A stretch of DNA of 64,000 nucleotides from Streptomyces liliifuscus. Its GTDB lineage: Bacteria; Actinomycetota; Actinomycetes; Streptomycetales; Streptomycetaceae. Made by a program: the position numbers and the translations under genes. Below, piece after piece: positions 15,796 through 23,955 of this stretch. The stretch covers positions 10,354,001 through 10,418,000 of the forward strand of contig NZ_CP066831.1 in assembly GCF_016598615.1 (NCBI RefSeq). The letters are read 5' to 3'. Positions within the stretch are counted from its first letter, which is position 1; each line of letters starts with the position of its first letter. The notes beneath the pieces were generated by a model. It was not told the origin of the DNA and searched no databases. It was given only the letters and a program-made list of their open reading frames with translations.

Positions 15796-16926
15796 GTGAA
15801 CCGACGTCGCCTACTCACCGGCGGGACCGCCCTCGCGGCCACCGCCACCCTCCTCACCACCCCGACCGCGAGCGCCCGCACGGCCCGGGCGCTGCCGTCG
15901 AGAGCCGAGATCCTCCCCGTCCTGCGCCGGGTCGCCGACCACTGGATCGCCACGCACACGGACCCGGGCGACAACGGCTGGGCCAACGCGACGTTCTTCA
16001 GCGGCCTGCTCGCACTGCACCGGCTGACAGGCGACCCCCGCTACCTGGCGTACGCGCGCGGCTGGGCCGAGAAGCACGCGTACGGCCTGCGGGGCGGTGT
16101 GACGACCCGTCATGCCGACAACCACAACGCGGGACAGGCCTATCTCGACCTCTACGAGATAGAGCCGGAGCAGCGGAAGCTCGCCGCGATCGAGGAGTCC
16201 CTGCACCGCATGGTCCACACGGATCAGCCGGGCAGGAACGACGACTGGTGGTGGGACGACGCCCTCCACATGGGCATGCCGCCGTTCGCCCGCCTCGGCG
16301 TGCTGCGCAAGGACCCGCGGTACTGGGAGAAGCTGTACGCCCTCTACGACCACACCAAGCGAGTGGAGGGCGGGCCCGGTCTCCTCGATCAGGGCACCGG
16401 CCTGTGGTACCGCGACAAGCGTTTCCTGCCCGGCGCGATCGTCTCGCCCACGGGCAAACCGGTGGTCTGGTCACGTGGCAACGGCTGGGTGGCCGGCGGA
16501 CACGTCAAGACCCTCAAGGCCCTGCCCCGGTCGGAGCGGCACACCGCCGAGTACCGGGAGACCCTGACCCGGCTGATCACCGCCCTGCCCGCCGTACAGC
16601 GCACGGACGGCTTCTGGAACGTCAATCTCGCCGACGCGGCACATCTGCCCGGCCCCGAGACGAGCGGTACCTCCTTCTTCCTCTACGGCACGGCCTACGC
16701 GATCCGTGCAGGCCTCGTCCGCCGGTCGGCCTTCCTGCCGGTGGCGACCCGGGCATGGCAGGGGCTCGTCACCACGGCCGTCCATCCCGACGGCTTCCTC
16801 GGATACGTACAGAAGGTGGGCGACCGACCGGAGTCCAGCCAGCCCGTCACCTACGACAGCACCTCGGACTTCGGCGTGGGTGCGTTCCTGCTCGGGGGTA
16901 CCGAACTCGCCCTTCTGACGAGCTGA
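15796..16926 (+). CDS. Tat-exported glycoside hydrolase family 105 (unsaturated rhamnogalacturonyl hydrolase)
   Basis: Predicted 376 residues. GTG start chosen because GAGGAG lies 8 bases upstream. The N-terminus is a Tat signal (NRRRLLTGGTALAATATLL). The (alpha/alpha)6 barrel has 'DNGWANATFFSGLLAL', 'TRHADNHNAGQAYLDLYEIEP', 'WWWDDALHMGMPPFARLG' with the probable catalytic D155, 'VVWSRGNGWVAGGHVKTL' and 'DGFWNVNLAD'. GH105 enzymes hydrate the 4,5-unsaturated uronic acid left by pectin lyases. Many characterised members are cytoplasmic, so an export signal here is notable and fits a wholly extracellular cluster. Confidence 0.88.
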   Translation: MNRRRLLTGGTALAATATLLTTPTASARTARALPSRAEILPVLRRVADHWIATHTDPGDNGWANATFFSGLLALHRLTGDPRYLAYARGWAEKHAYGLRGGVTTRHADNHNAGQAYLDLYEIEPEQRKLAAIEESLHRMVHTDQPGRNDDWWWDDALHMGMPPFARLGVLRKDPRYWEKLYALYDHTKRVEGGPGLLDQGTGLWYRDKRFLPGAIVSPTGKPVVWSRGNGWVAGGHVKTLKALPRSERHTAEYRETLTRLITALPAVQRTDGFWNVNLADAAHLPGPETSGTSFFLYGTAYAIRAGLVRRSAFLPVATRAWQGLVTTAVHPDGFLGYVQKVGDRPESSQPVTYDSTSDFGVGAFLLGGTELALLTS

Positions 16927-16999
16927 CAGCACCGCCGTGCGGGCCGGCGTAATGGCTCTGTAGCGTGGGCACATCAACCAACGCGACGGAGGCTGTCAC

Positions 17000-17848
17000 A
17001 TGACCCGCCCGATCACCGTGGGAGTAGACGGTTCCGCCGAATCCCTGGCCGCCGTGCACTGGGCGGCCAGGGAGGCGGTACGCCGTTCACTGGCGCTGCG
17101 TGTGGTGCACGCCTGGGAGAAGTCCGACGGCGAGGACCGGACCGGGGACGTGCGGGACGCGCTGGCGGAGACCGCCCGCGACGTCACCGGCCGGCACCCG
17201 GACCTGCCGGTGACCACCGACCTCCTCGAAGGCGACCGGGTCGACGCGCTGGTCGCCGCGGCGGCCGACGCCGAGACGCTGGTCCTCGGCACCCGCGGGC
17301 ACGGCGCGATCGTCGGTTTCCTGCTCGGTTCCGTCGGACAGCAGGTGGTCGCGGAGTCCGCGCGGCCCGTCGTCCTCGTACGCGCCGGGGACCTCGCCGA
17401 GTCCGAGGCGGCCGGCCGCGAGATCGTCGTCGGGCAGCAGGGCGGCCCGGACGACAGCGCGGCGGCACTGGAGTTCGCGTTCGAGACGGCGGCGGCACGC
17501 GGCGCCGCCGTACGCGTCGTACGGGCGTGGAGCCTGCCCACCGTCTTCACCTTCAGCCCCGCCTCGCTCAAGCTCGCCGACGAGGCAGGGGGACTGGAGC
17601 AGTACGAGAACAAGGCGCTCGCGGAGGCGCTGCGCTCCTGGGAGGAGCGCTTCCCCGAGGTCCGGGTGACCCAGCACGTCGAGATGGGCAGCGCGGGCGA
17701 GGTACTGCTCACGGCGGCCGCCCCGGCCCAGCTGCTGGTGGTGGGCCGGCGCGCGCACCCTTCCGCCGTCGGTGGACGGGTGGGTTCGGTGGCCCATGCG
17801 GCCATGCACCACGCGCCCTGCCCGGTGGCGGTCGTCCCGCCGGTCTGA
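17000..17848 (+). CDS. Universal stress protein with two UspA domains
   Basis: Predicted 282 residues; ATG with GGAGG upstream. Tandem UspA domains: the first starts 'ITVGVDGSAESLAAVHWAAREA' and ends with the nucleotide loop 'LGTRGHGAIVGFLLGSVGQQVVAESARPVVLV'; the second starts 'IVVGQQGGPDDSAAALEFAFETA' and ends 'VVGRRAHPSAVGGRVGSVAHAAMHHAPCPVAVV'. The G-x2-G-x9-G-S pattern suggests ATP binding. Usp proteins of this kind are induced by stress or stationary phase; the target here is unknown. It converges on the DUF4032 gene with a 9-base gap. Confidence 0.92.
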   Translation: MTRPITVGVDGSAESLAAVHWAAREAVRRSLALRVVHAWEKSDGEDRTGDVRDALAETARDVTGRHPDLPVTTDLLEGDRVDALVAAAADAETLVLGTRGHGAIVGFLLGSVGQQVVAESARPVVLVRAGDLAESEAAGREIVVGQQGGPDDSAAALEFAFETAAARGAAVRVVRAWSLPTVFTFSPASLKLADEAGGLEQYENKALAEALRSWEERFPEVRVTQHVEMGSAGEVLLTAAAPAQLLVVGRRAHPSAVGGRVGSVAHAAMHHAPCPVAVVPPV

Positions 17849-17863
17849 CCGCCCGCCTCAGAC
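17843..17863. terminator. Short hairpin formed by the two converging stop regions
   Basis: GTCTGA (17843-17848, containing the stop of the stress-protein gene) pairs with TCAGAC (17858-17863, containing the stop of the DUF4032 gene). Six base pairs, nine-base loop, no T-tract; weak bidirectional terminator at best. Confidence 0.35.
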
Positions 17864-19108
17864 GGACGGCGCCGGATCGTCCGTCGGCGGCGGCAGCGCG
17901 TCACGCATCGCGGGGAGGATGTTCTTGACGTAGTCCTCGACCGCCGTGTCCAGGCCGATGTCGTGCTGGGCCCGCTCGGACAGGTACCAGCGGTGTTCGA
18001 GGAGCCCGTGGTAGAGCTCGGCCGGATCCATCGAGCCGCGCAGCTCGCGGGGGATGGCGCGTACGGTCGGCCGGAAGACGTCCCGCACCCAGCGGTGGGC
18101 CAGCACCTCCGGGCGGGCGGCGAGGGGGTCCCCGGGCGCGTAGTCGTCCTGGGTGGCCATCCAGGCCTCCAGGTCGTTCAGCAGCCGCCGCGCCTGGTTC
18201 TCCTCGGCGTCCAGCCCGGTCAGCCGCAGCAACTGGCGCTGGTGGTGGCCCGCGTCGACGACCTTCGGCACGAACGTGACGGTGTCCCCGTTCGAGGAGT
18301 GCGCGATCTGCATCTCGGCGACGTCGAAACCGAGGTCGTTCAGTCGGCGGATGCGGCGGTCGATGTAGTGGTGCTTGCCCGCCGGATACACGGACGTGCG
18401 GGTGAGCTCCTCCCAGAGCCGGTTGTAGCGCGCGCAGATCTCCATACCGAACTCGATCGGGTCCACCGACGGGTGGAGGGCGCCGGACGCCTCCAGGTCC
18501 AGCAGCTCCCCGCTGATGTTCACACGCGCGAGGTCCAGGTCGTACTCGCGCTGCCCGGGGCTCAGTTGCGGATGCAGTTCCCCGGTCTCGGCGTCGACGA
18601 GATACGCGGCGTACGCGCCCGCGTCGCGCCGGAACAGCGTGTTGGACAGCGAGCAGTCGCCCCAGGCGAACCCGGCCAGATGGAGCCGGACCAGCAGTAC
18701 CGCCAGCGCGTCCATGAGCCGGTGCATGGTGGCCGGACGCATGGTCGTCTCGAACATCGACCGGTAGGGCATCGAGCCGCCCAGATGCCGGGTGATCAGT
18801 ACGGATTCCAGCGGGTCGCCGCCCTCGTCGGTGCGGCCGGTGACCACGGCGAGCGGGTCCACCGACGGGATGTTCAGCCGGTCGAGACTGCGCAGCAGCT
18901 CGTACTCCCGCAGGGCGGGCCGCTCGGCGAGCTCCTTGACCGCCACGACCTCCGTGCCGGCGCGCGCGTAACGCACCACGTGCCGCGAGATGCCCCGCGG
19001 CAGCGGCACCAGATAGTGCTCGGGCCACTCCTCCAGGGGCAGCTGCCACGGCAGGTCGAGCAGGAGCGCAGGATGCTCCGGGTTGGTGGCGCTGATCTGC
19101 AATGCCAT
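17858..19108 (-). CDS. DUF4032 domain protein with kinase-like fold
   Basis: Predicted 416 residues. The N-terminal two thirds resembles an atypical small kinase: 'VVAVKELAERPALREYELLRSL' (possible ATP lysine), 'VLITRHLGGSMPYRSMF', then 'GFAWGDCSLSNTLFRRDAGAYAAYLVDAETGEL', which reads like catalytic (D..N) and metal-binding (DAE) loops of Kdo/APH-type kinases. The C-terminal region with 'YNRLWEELTRT' and 'HRWYLSERAQHDIGLDTAVEDYV' is the DUF4032 part. Such proteins are common in actinobacteria, with no settled substrate. No export signal. Two 21-base direct repeats lie 58-99 bases upstream of its start. Confidence 0.85.
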   Translation of the reverse strand: MALQISATNPEHPALLLDLPWQLPLEEWPEHYLVPLPRGISRHVVRYARAGTEVVAVKELAERPALREYELLRSLDRLNIPSVDPLAVVTGRTDEGGDPLESVLITRHLGGSMPYRSMFETTMRPATMHRLMDALAVLLVRLHLAGFAWGDCSLSNTLFRRDAGAYAAYLVDAETGELHPQLSPGQREYDLDLARVNISGELLDLEASGALHPSVDPIEFGMEICARYNRLWEELTRTSVYPAGKHHYIDRRIRRLNDLGFDVAEMQIAHSSNGDTVTFVPKVVDAGHHQRQLLRLTGLDAEENQARRLLNDLEAWMATQDDYAPGDPLAARPEVLAHRWVRDVFRPTVRAIPRELRGSMDPAELYHGLLEHRWYLSERAQHDIGLDTAVEDYVKNILPAMRDALPPPTDDPAPSV

Positions 19109-19165
19109 CGCTCGCTTGCCCTGCCCTCACGGTCGGCCGTCATGTCGCAGGAGCATCTCCGCACC

Positions 19166-19207
19166 TGGACGTCCCCTTCGTCAACATGGACGTCCGTTTC
19201 GTCACCC
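19166..19207. repeat. Two 21-bp direct repeats upstream of the DUF4032 gene
   Basis: TGGACGTCC..TTCGTCA at 19166-19186 is followed directly by a second copy at 19187-19207 (17 of 21 bases identical). A TTGACG hexamer on the minus strand lies in the first copy (19179-19184), so the repeats overlap the probable promoter of the DUF4032 gene. Confidence 0.55.
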
Positions 19208-19233
19208 GGTGGGAGATGCGCCCGCTCCTCGGC

Positions 19234-20871
19234 TCAGACCGGCTGATCCACCCCCAGCACCGCGCGGACCTCGAACCTCTCGTACGTCTCGGGCGGCTCG
19301 CTGTCCTTGGGGCGGGAGGCCAGGACGGTGCCCAGCCAGCCCAGCAGGAACCCGGCAGGTACGGAGACGATGCCCGGGTTCTGCAGCGGGAAGAAGGCGA
19401 AGTCCGCGTCCGGGTAGAACGAGGCGGGCCTGGAGGAGACGACGGGCGAGCAGACGACCAGCAGTACGGACGTGATGAGGCCGCCGTACAGGCTGAGCAG
19501 GGCGCCGCGCGCGTTGAAGCGGCGCCAGAACAGGCTGTAGACCATCGTCGGCAGGATCGCGGACGCGGCGATGGCGAAAGCCAGGAACGCCAGGGTGGCG
19601 GTGTTCGTCCCCCACGAGACGAGCGCGAGCAGCATCCCCAGGACACCGATCACCACGGCGGACAGCCGGGCCACGGTCAGCTCCTCCCGCTGGCTCGCCC
19701 GGCCCTTGCGGACCACCTCTCCGTACAGGTCGTGCGCGAGGGAGGAGGCCGCCGCGAGGGTGAGGCCCGCGGCCACGGCCAGCAGCGTGACGAACGCCAG
19801 ACAGGAGATGAGCGCGGTGAGCAGAGCGCCACCGATGTCCTGGGCGAGCAGCAGCACCGCGGCGTCGCCCTTCGCGTCGATGTCCGCGATGACGTCCCGG
19901 CCGACGATCGCGGTCGCGCCGAGGCCGAGCACGCCCGCGGCCAGGCACACGAAACCGACCAGGCCCATGGCCCACAGGATGGAGCGCCGCAGCACCCGGG
20001 TGGCGCTCGGGGCCAGCAGCCGCATCATCACGTGGGGGAGCGCGGCCAGCCCCAGCACGATGGCGATCTGCAGACTGAAGAAGTCGAGCTTGCTGGTCGT
20101 GCTGCCGCCGTAGCGCAGCCCGGGCTCCAGGAACCGCTGCCCGATCCCACTGCCGGAGGCGGCTCCGCCCAGCAGATCGTCGACGTTCCAGTTGTAGCGG
20201 TGCAGCACCATGACGGCGGTCACGGCGACACCGACGACCAGCATGACGGCCTTGACGATCTGGATGAAGGTCGCGCCGGGCATACCGCCGAGCGCCACGT
20301 ACAGCACGACCAGGGTGCCGATGGCCACGATGCACAGGGTGCGGGTGGCGCTGGACGGTTCGCCGAGGAACTGCGTCAGCAGGGCGACGCTGCCGACCAG
20401 TTGGGCGACGAGGTAGAGCACGGTGACGGTCAGCGTGCAGAAGGCGAGCGCCAGGCGGACGGAGCGCTGGTTGCGTGGCAGGCGCAGTGCCAGGGTGTCG
20501 CCGAGCGTGAACTTGCCGGAGTTGCGCAGGGGTTCGGCGATCAGCAGCAGCACCATCACCCAGGCCACGCTGGTTCCCACGAGGTACAGCAGGCCGTCGT
20601 AGCCGGTCAGTGCGACCAGACCGGTGCTGCCGAGCAGGGTGGCGGCGGAGAGGTAGTCCCCGCACATCGCCAGGCCGTTGCGCAGCGGCGTCATCGTGCG
20701 GTTGCCGAGATAGAACTCGCTGATCTCGTCACCCTGCGGCGCGATGATGAGCGCGGTGAACATGCTGACCACGACGACCGACACGAACAGGATGAAGGTC
20801 AGCTTCAGACTGAAACCGCCGACGACACCGGCGGAGAGAGTGACCAGCCGGTCCTGGGGGAGCGTCACCAT
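19234..20871 (-). CDS. Sodium:solute symporter, acetate/monocarboxylate type (ActP-like)
   Basis: Predicted 545 residues, about 13 hydrophobic helices, family 2.A.21 (SSS). Motifs: 'EISEFYLGNRTMTPLRNGLAMCGDYLSAATLLGSTGLVALTGYDGLLY', 'GKFTLGDTLALR', 'LGGMPGATFIQIVKAVMLV' and 'GLTLAAASSLAHDLYGEV'. The start ATG at 20871 overlaps the 3' end of the DUF485 gene by seven bases (ATGGTGA; the GTG two codons in is an alternative). DUF485 next to an SSS symporter is the yjcH-actP arrangement, which supports acetate or a similar short carboxylate as substrate. Confidence 0.9.
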   Translation of the reverse strand: MVTLPQDRLVTLSAGVVGGFSLKLTFILFVSVVVVSMFTALIIAPQGDEISEFYLGNRTMTPLRNGLAMCGDYLSAATLLGSTGLVALTGYDGLLYLVGTSVAWVMVLLLIAEPLRNSGKFTLGDTLALRLPRNQRSVRLALAFCTLTVTVLYLVAQLVGSVALLTQFLGEPSSATRTLCIVAIGTLVVLYVALGGMPGATFIQIVKAVMLVVGVAVTAVMVLHRYNWNVDDLLGGAASGSGIGQRFLEPGLRYGGSTTSKLDFFSLQIAIVLGLAALPHVMMRLLAPSATRVLRRSILWAMGLVGFVCLAAGVLGLGATAIVGRDVIADIDAKGDAAVLLLAQDIGGALLTALISCLAFVTLLAVAAGLTLAAASSLAHDLYGEVVRKGRASQREELTVARLSAVVIGVLGMLLALVSWGTNTATLAFLAFAIAASAILPTMVYSLFWRRFNARGALLSLYGGLITSVLLVVCSPVVSSRPASFYPDADFAFFPLQNPGIVSVPAGFLLGWLGTVLASRPKDSEPPETYERFEVRAVLGVDQPV

Positions 20872-21275
20872 CCGCCGAACCGCCTCTGCTGCCGGGGAAC
20901 CCGGGCCCGCGCGGCCGCGTCGCGATGCAACTCTGCGCGCAGGCGGTCGGCGGCCGGGTCGACCCGACGCTCCATGTGCACCGTGTACCGCCACGCGGTC
21001 AGGGCCATCACGACGAACTGCCCCACCCCGCCCGCGAGTCCCAGCGTCACATGACCGAACAGCGGCCGATTGAGCACATCGGGCAGGAAACTCGACAGCA
21101 GCACGAACAGCAGGAACCCGCCCACCGAGATCGACAGCGCCACCGCCCCGAATCTGCGGTGGGCGCCGCGGATGGAGCGGAAGTCGGGACGCGAAGCGAT
21201 CATGTTCCGGGCCACGGGTCCGGACTGCGCGCTGTCCGGAGGGGAACCGTAGTACGGGCTTGGGTGTTGTGGCAT
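20865..21275 (-). CDS. DUF485 domain membrane protein (YjcH-like)
   Basis: Predicted 136 residues from the ATG at 21275, which has AAGG at a normal distance; a longer reading to 21314 lacks one. Two membrane helices are visible ('FGAVALSISVGGFLLFVLLSSFLPDVL' and 'HVTLGLAGGVGQFVVMALTAWRYTVH'), flanked by a basic N-terminal segment 'FRSIRGAHRRF' and a charged tail. This is the usual small partner encoded just before acetate symporters. It is co-translated with the symporter. Confidence 0.88.
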   Translation of the reverse strand: MPQHPSPYYGSPPDSAQSGPVARNMIASRPDFRSIRGAHRRFGAVALSISVGGFLLFVLLSSFLPDVLNRPLFGHVTLGLAGGVGQFVVMALTAWRYTVHMERRVDPAADRLRAELHRDAAARARVPRQQRRFGGW

Positions 21276-21787
21276 ACCGTGCCTTATCAAATAAGAGTGC
21301 AGCTCAAGAGGCATTGCTGAACGCGGCTCAAGTTTCTGGATCGAGCGGGTCGGGAATCGGCCCGAATTGCCGCTGAAATCCTCACCCGGTCAACCCGGGG
21401 CGGCCCGGCCGATGGGGTATGTCGGCGAGGCTGAACGGATTCTGGCATTCAATCGATTCAATAATCAACAGCGAAAATGTGAGGGAAATGCGAGCGGCCT
21501 TATTCGGCCTGCGAAGCCTGCCGGGCTGGCTCAAATGCACCGCACAGCATCGGGCGCCGGAGGCGGCACCGGCGCCGCCGGACGCCGCCTCGACGGCCGG
21601 AGCCGGGGGACGTGATGTGCAGCACGCCGGGGCGGTCGGCGTGACGCCTGTGAGAGGGGTTCTGGCTGGGCACGGCTTGATCAGCGATCAAGCCGGGTAA
21701 AATCCCTGGCCAACGCCCATTCTGCTCATTTGACACCTCGTCGCGCTCAGGGATAGACAGCAGCCCTCTGAGGTCGAGAGGTGAACC
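21276..21787. other. 512-base gene-poor stretch with AT-rich segment
   Basis: Between the DUF485 start and the hypothetical gene at 21788. The part from about 21430 to 21500 is much richer in A/T than anything around it and includes the AATCGATT core dyad near 21453. A short open frame with ATG at 21488 (about 70 codons, with a TTA codon) has weak codon bias and no homology I recognise, so I do not call it. The perfect hairpin at 21673-21695 lies near the right end. Confidence 0.6.
21673..21695. promoter_or_regulatory. Perfect 10-bp stem, 3-base loop hairpin / dyad
   Basis: CGGCTTGATC - AGC - GATCAAGCCG, 93 bases before the gene at 21788. There is no T-tract on either side, so it reads more like an operator or an RNA stem than a classical terminator. 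Confidence 0.55.
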
Positions 21788-22321
21788 GTGTACGAGCCGA
21801 ATGTGGTCGGGGACTGGCAGGAGTACGACGACGAGCATGCCGGCCTGCGCATTCGCGTCCATGGCTTGGAGAAGGCGGAGCCGCCGCGCGGTCGTGACGA
21901 CGCGGCCGAGGGCCTGATCTACTTCCGATTCCGGGTGACCGTCGAAAACCGGACGACCGAGCATTTCGGCATTCACCTGGAAGACGGCCAGCTCGACATC
22001 CGTATCGGAACCGACGGCGAGAGCGCGTTTCTGGACTGGCGCAACTCGCAGTTCATCGAGGGCTTCGACGTCTATCCCCTGCGCCGGGCCACCGCGGTCC
22101 TGTTCGCCGCGGCTCCCGAAAGCGGCCTGTCCCACGTGGACATCCAGGTCCAGTTGAAGGTCGACGACGAGTGGACCGAACGCTACCTCTGGTCCGGCGG
22201 CATCGGCCTGCACGAGCCGGCGGTCGGCGTCGGCGCCCGCCCCGAATCCGCCGCGGACGGTCTCGCCGCCCAGGTGATCAGCTTCCTAGAGAGGGAAGCG
22301 GGACAGGGCCCCGCTTCCTGA
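21788..22321 (+). CDS. Hypothetical protein
   Basis: Predicted 177 residues, GTG start with AGGTGA upstream. I do not recognise the family. No signal peptide or membrane segment. The composition is acidic with alternating hydrophobic strands ('LIYFRFRVTVENRTTEHFGIHLEDGQLDIRIG', 'SHVDIQVQLKVDDEWTERYLWSGGIGL'), suggesting an all-beta, immunoglobulin-like domain similar in style to those that bind partners rather than catalyse. Codon bias is typical of the genome, so it is likely a real gene. It converges on the LysR-family gene. Confidence 0.75.
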   Translation: MYEPNVVGDWQEYDDEHAGLRIRVHGLEKAEPPRGRDDAAEGLIYFRFRVTVENRTTEHFGIHLEDGQLDIRIGTDGESAFLDWRNSQFIEGFDVYPLRRATAVLFAAAPESGLSHVDIQVQLKVDDEWTERYLWSGGIGLHEPAVGVGARPESAADGLAAQVISFLEREAGQGPAS

Positions 22322-22354
22322 CGGCACGCCAGACAGGGCCCCTCGGGTCGACGC

Positions 22355-23275
22355 TCAGCCGCCTCGCACCGAGTCCAGAGCCTCGGCGGCCGCCGCCGCG
22401 ACGGCCTCGGACACGGCGGCGAGCGCCGGGAAGTCGAGCTTCCACTGCTGCCAGTACAGGGGAACGTAGATCTTCGAGTCCGGCGCGAGATTGACGAGCC
22501 GTCCGGCTTCGAGCAGCGGCGCCGCCTGCACCTCGGGGGCCATGCCCCACCCCATTCCGGCCGCGACGGCGTCGACGAACCCCTCCGAGGTCGGCACGAG
22601 ATGCCGTAGTGAACTCGCCGCGCCACGACCGCGCCCGAGCCCCCGGACGAACGCGTCCTGGAGATCGTCGCGCCGGTCGAAGGCCACCACGGGCGCGTCG
22701 GCGATCACGTCCCGCAACGGCGTGTCCGGCCACCGTCCGAACCATCGCGAGGCGAAGTCGGGCCCGGCCACCGGGAGGTACCGCATACGCCCGAGGCTCC
22801 GCACGGAACAACCCGTCACCGCCTCCGGCGACGAGGTCACCGCCGCCATCACCAGCCCCTCGCGCAGCAACGCGGCCGTGTGGTCCTGATCCTCACGGCG
22901 CAACTCGTAGCAGAGCCGCAGCTCTTCCGGTACGTGGGCGAGCGCCGGCAGGAACCAGGTCGCCAGTGAGTCGGAGTTCACCGCGATCGACAGACGCGTC
23001 GGCTCGTCGGAGCCCGACATGCCGAGCTCGGTCCTGGCCTCGTCCTCAAGGCGGGCCAGTTGGCGCGCGAACCGCACGACGACCTCGCCGGACTCGGTCG
23101 GCCGGACCGGTTTCGTACGCATCAACAGGACACGCCCCGTGCGCTGTTCGAGCGCCTTGACCCGCTGGCTCACCGCCGACGGCGTCACATGCAGCACCGC
23201 GGCCGCCGCGTCGAACGTGCCCTCGTCCACGACGGCCAGCAGCGTACGCACCTGGTCGAGAGGAAGCTCTGTCAT
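22355..23275 (-). CDS. LysR-family regulator, LysG/ArgP type
   Basis: Predicted 306 residues; ATG at 23275. The N-terminal HTH reads 'LPLDQVRTLLAVVDEGTFDAAAAVLHVTPSAVSQRVKALEQRTGRVLLMRTKPVRPTESGE', the ArgP/LysG version of the LysR motif. The effector domain includes 'LSIAVNSDSLATWFLPAL', characteristic of this subfamily. It is divergent from, and 68 bases away from, a LysE exporter gene, the standard pairing in which LysG activates lysE in response to lysine or arginine. Confidence 0.92.
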   Translation of the reverse strand: MTELPLDQVRTLLAVVDEGTFDAAAAVLHVTPSAVSQRVKALEQRTGRVLLMRTKPVRPTESGEVVVRFARQLARLEDEARTELGMSGSDEPTRLSIAVNSDSLATWFLPALAHVPEELRLCYELRREDQDHTAALLREGLVMAAVTSSPEAVTGCSVRSLGRMRYLPVAGPDFASRWFGRWPDTPLRDVIADAPVVAFDRRDDLQDAFVRGLGRGRGAASSLRHLVPTSEGFVDAVAAGMGWGMAPEVQAAPLLEAGRLVNLAPDSKIYVPLYWQQWKLDFPALAAVSEAVAAAAAEALDSVRGG

Positions 23276-23343
23276 CACGAGCGCTAATGATACGTAAGAA
23301 TCTTTAGCTGTACTCTTGACGGCGGCCTTTCTAGCGTGGCGGT
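23276..23343. promoter_or_regulatory. lysG-lysE divergent promoter
   Basis: Contains a dyad centred on AAGAATCTT (about 23297-23305) inside CTAA-N16-TTAG, a likely LysG site. On the plus strand a -10 TAGCGT (23332-23337) ends six bases before the lysE GTG, so lysE may be leaderless; its -35 is poor, as expected for an activator-dependent promoter. On the minus strand TATCAT (23287-23292) ends 11 bases before the lysG ATG. Confidence 0.5.
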
Positions 23344-23955
23344 GTGAGCAGCACACTGACCGCCGCGGCCGCCGGGTTCGGCACCGGCCTCTCCCTCATC
23401 GTCGCCATCGGCGCACAGAACGCCTTCGTCCTGCGGCAGGGCATCCGCAGGGACGCCGTGCTCGCGGTGGTGGGCATCTGCGCCCTCTCCGACGCGGCAC
23501 TCATCGCGCTCGGTGTCGGCGGGGTCGGCGCGGTGGTGGTCGCCTGGCCGGAGGCGTTGACCGCGGTCGCGCTGATCGGTGGTGTCTTTCTCATCGGCTA
23601 CGGCTGTCTCGCCGTGCGGCGGGTGTTCCGGCCGTCGGCGCTGCTCGTGGAAACCGGAACGGCGGGCTCACGGCGGCGGGCCGTACTCACCTGTCTGGCG
23701 ATGACCTGGCTCAACCCGCACGTCTACCTGGACACCGTGTTCCTGCTCGGCTCCATCGCGGCCGACCGCGGCCCGCTGCGCTGGACCTTCGGCCTCGGAG
23801 CCGTCCTCGCCAGCCTGGTCTGGTTCGCCGCACTGGGCTTCGGCGCCCGGCTGCTCAGCCGCTTCCTGGCCCGGCCGTCGGCGTGGCGCGTACTGGACGC
23901 CCTGGTCGCGGCGATGATGATCGCGCTCGGTACCACGCTGATCGCCGGGGCGTGA
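23344..23955 (+). CDS. lysE: LysE/ArgO family basic amino acid exporter
   Basis: Predicted 203 residues with about six hydrophobic helices. Motifs: 'GLSLIVAIGAQNAFVLRQGIRR' (the conserved GAQNAFVLRQG block), 'ALSDAALIALGVGG' and 'LAMTWLNPHVYLDTVFLLGS' (conserved WLNPHVYLDT). These identify the LysE/ArgO branch that exports L-lysine and L-arginine. The GTG start has no ribosome site but sits six bases after a -10 box. The gene's last 101 bases are antisense to the tail of the DMT transporter gene. Confidence 0.93.
   Translation: MSSTLTAAAAGFGTGLSLIVAIGAQNAFVLRQGIRRDAVLAVVGICALSDAALIALGVGGVGAVVVAWPEALTAVALIGGVFLIGYGCLAVRRVFRPSALLVETGTAGSRRRAVLTCLAMTWLNPHVYLDTVFLLGSIAADRGPLRWTFGLGAVLASLVWFAALGFGARLLSRFLARPSAWRVLDALVAAMMIALGTTLIAGA

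Noticed and set aside
21488..21700. Small protein gene in the AT-rich gap
   Set aside because: Weak codon bias, poor ribosome site and no recognisable motif; recorded only as part of the gap.
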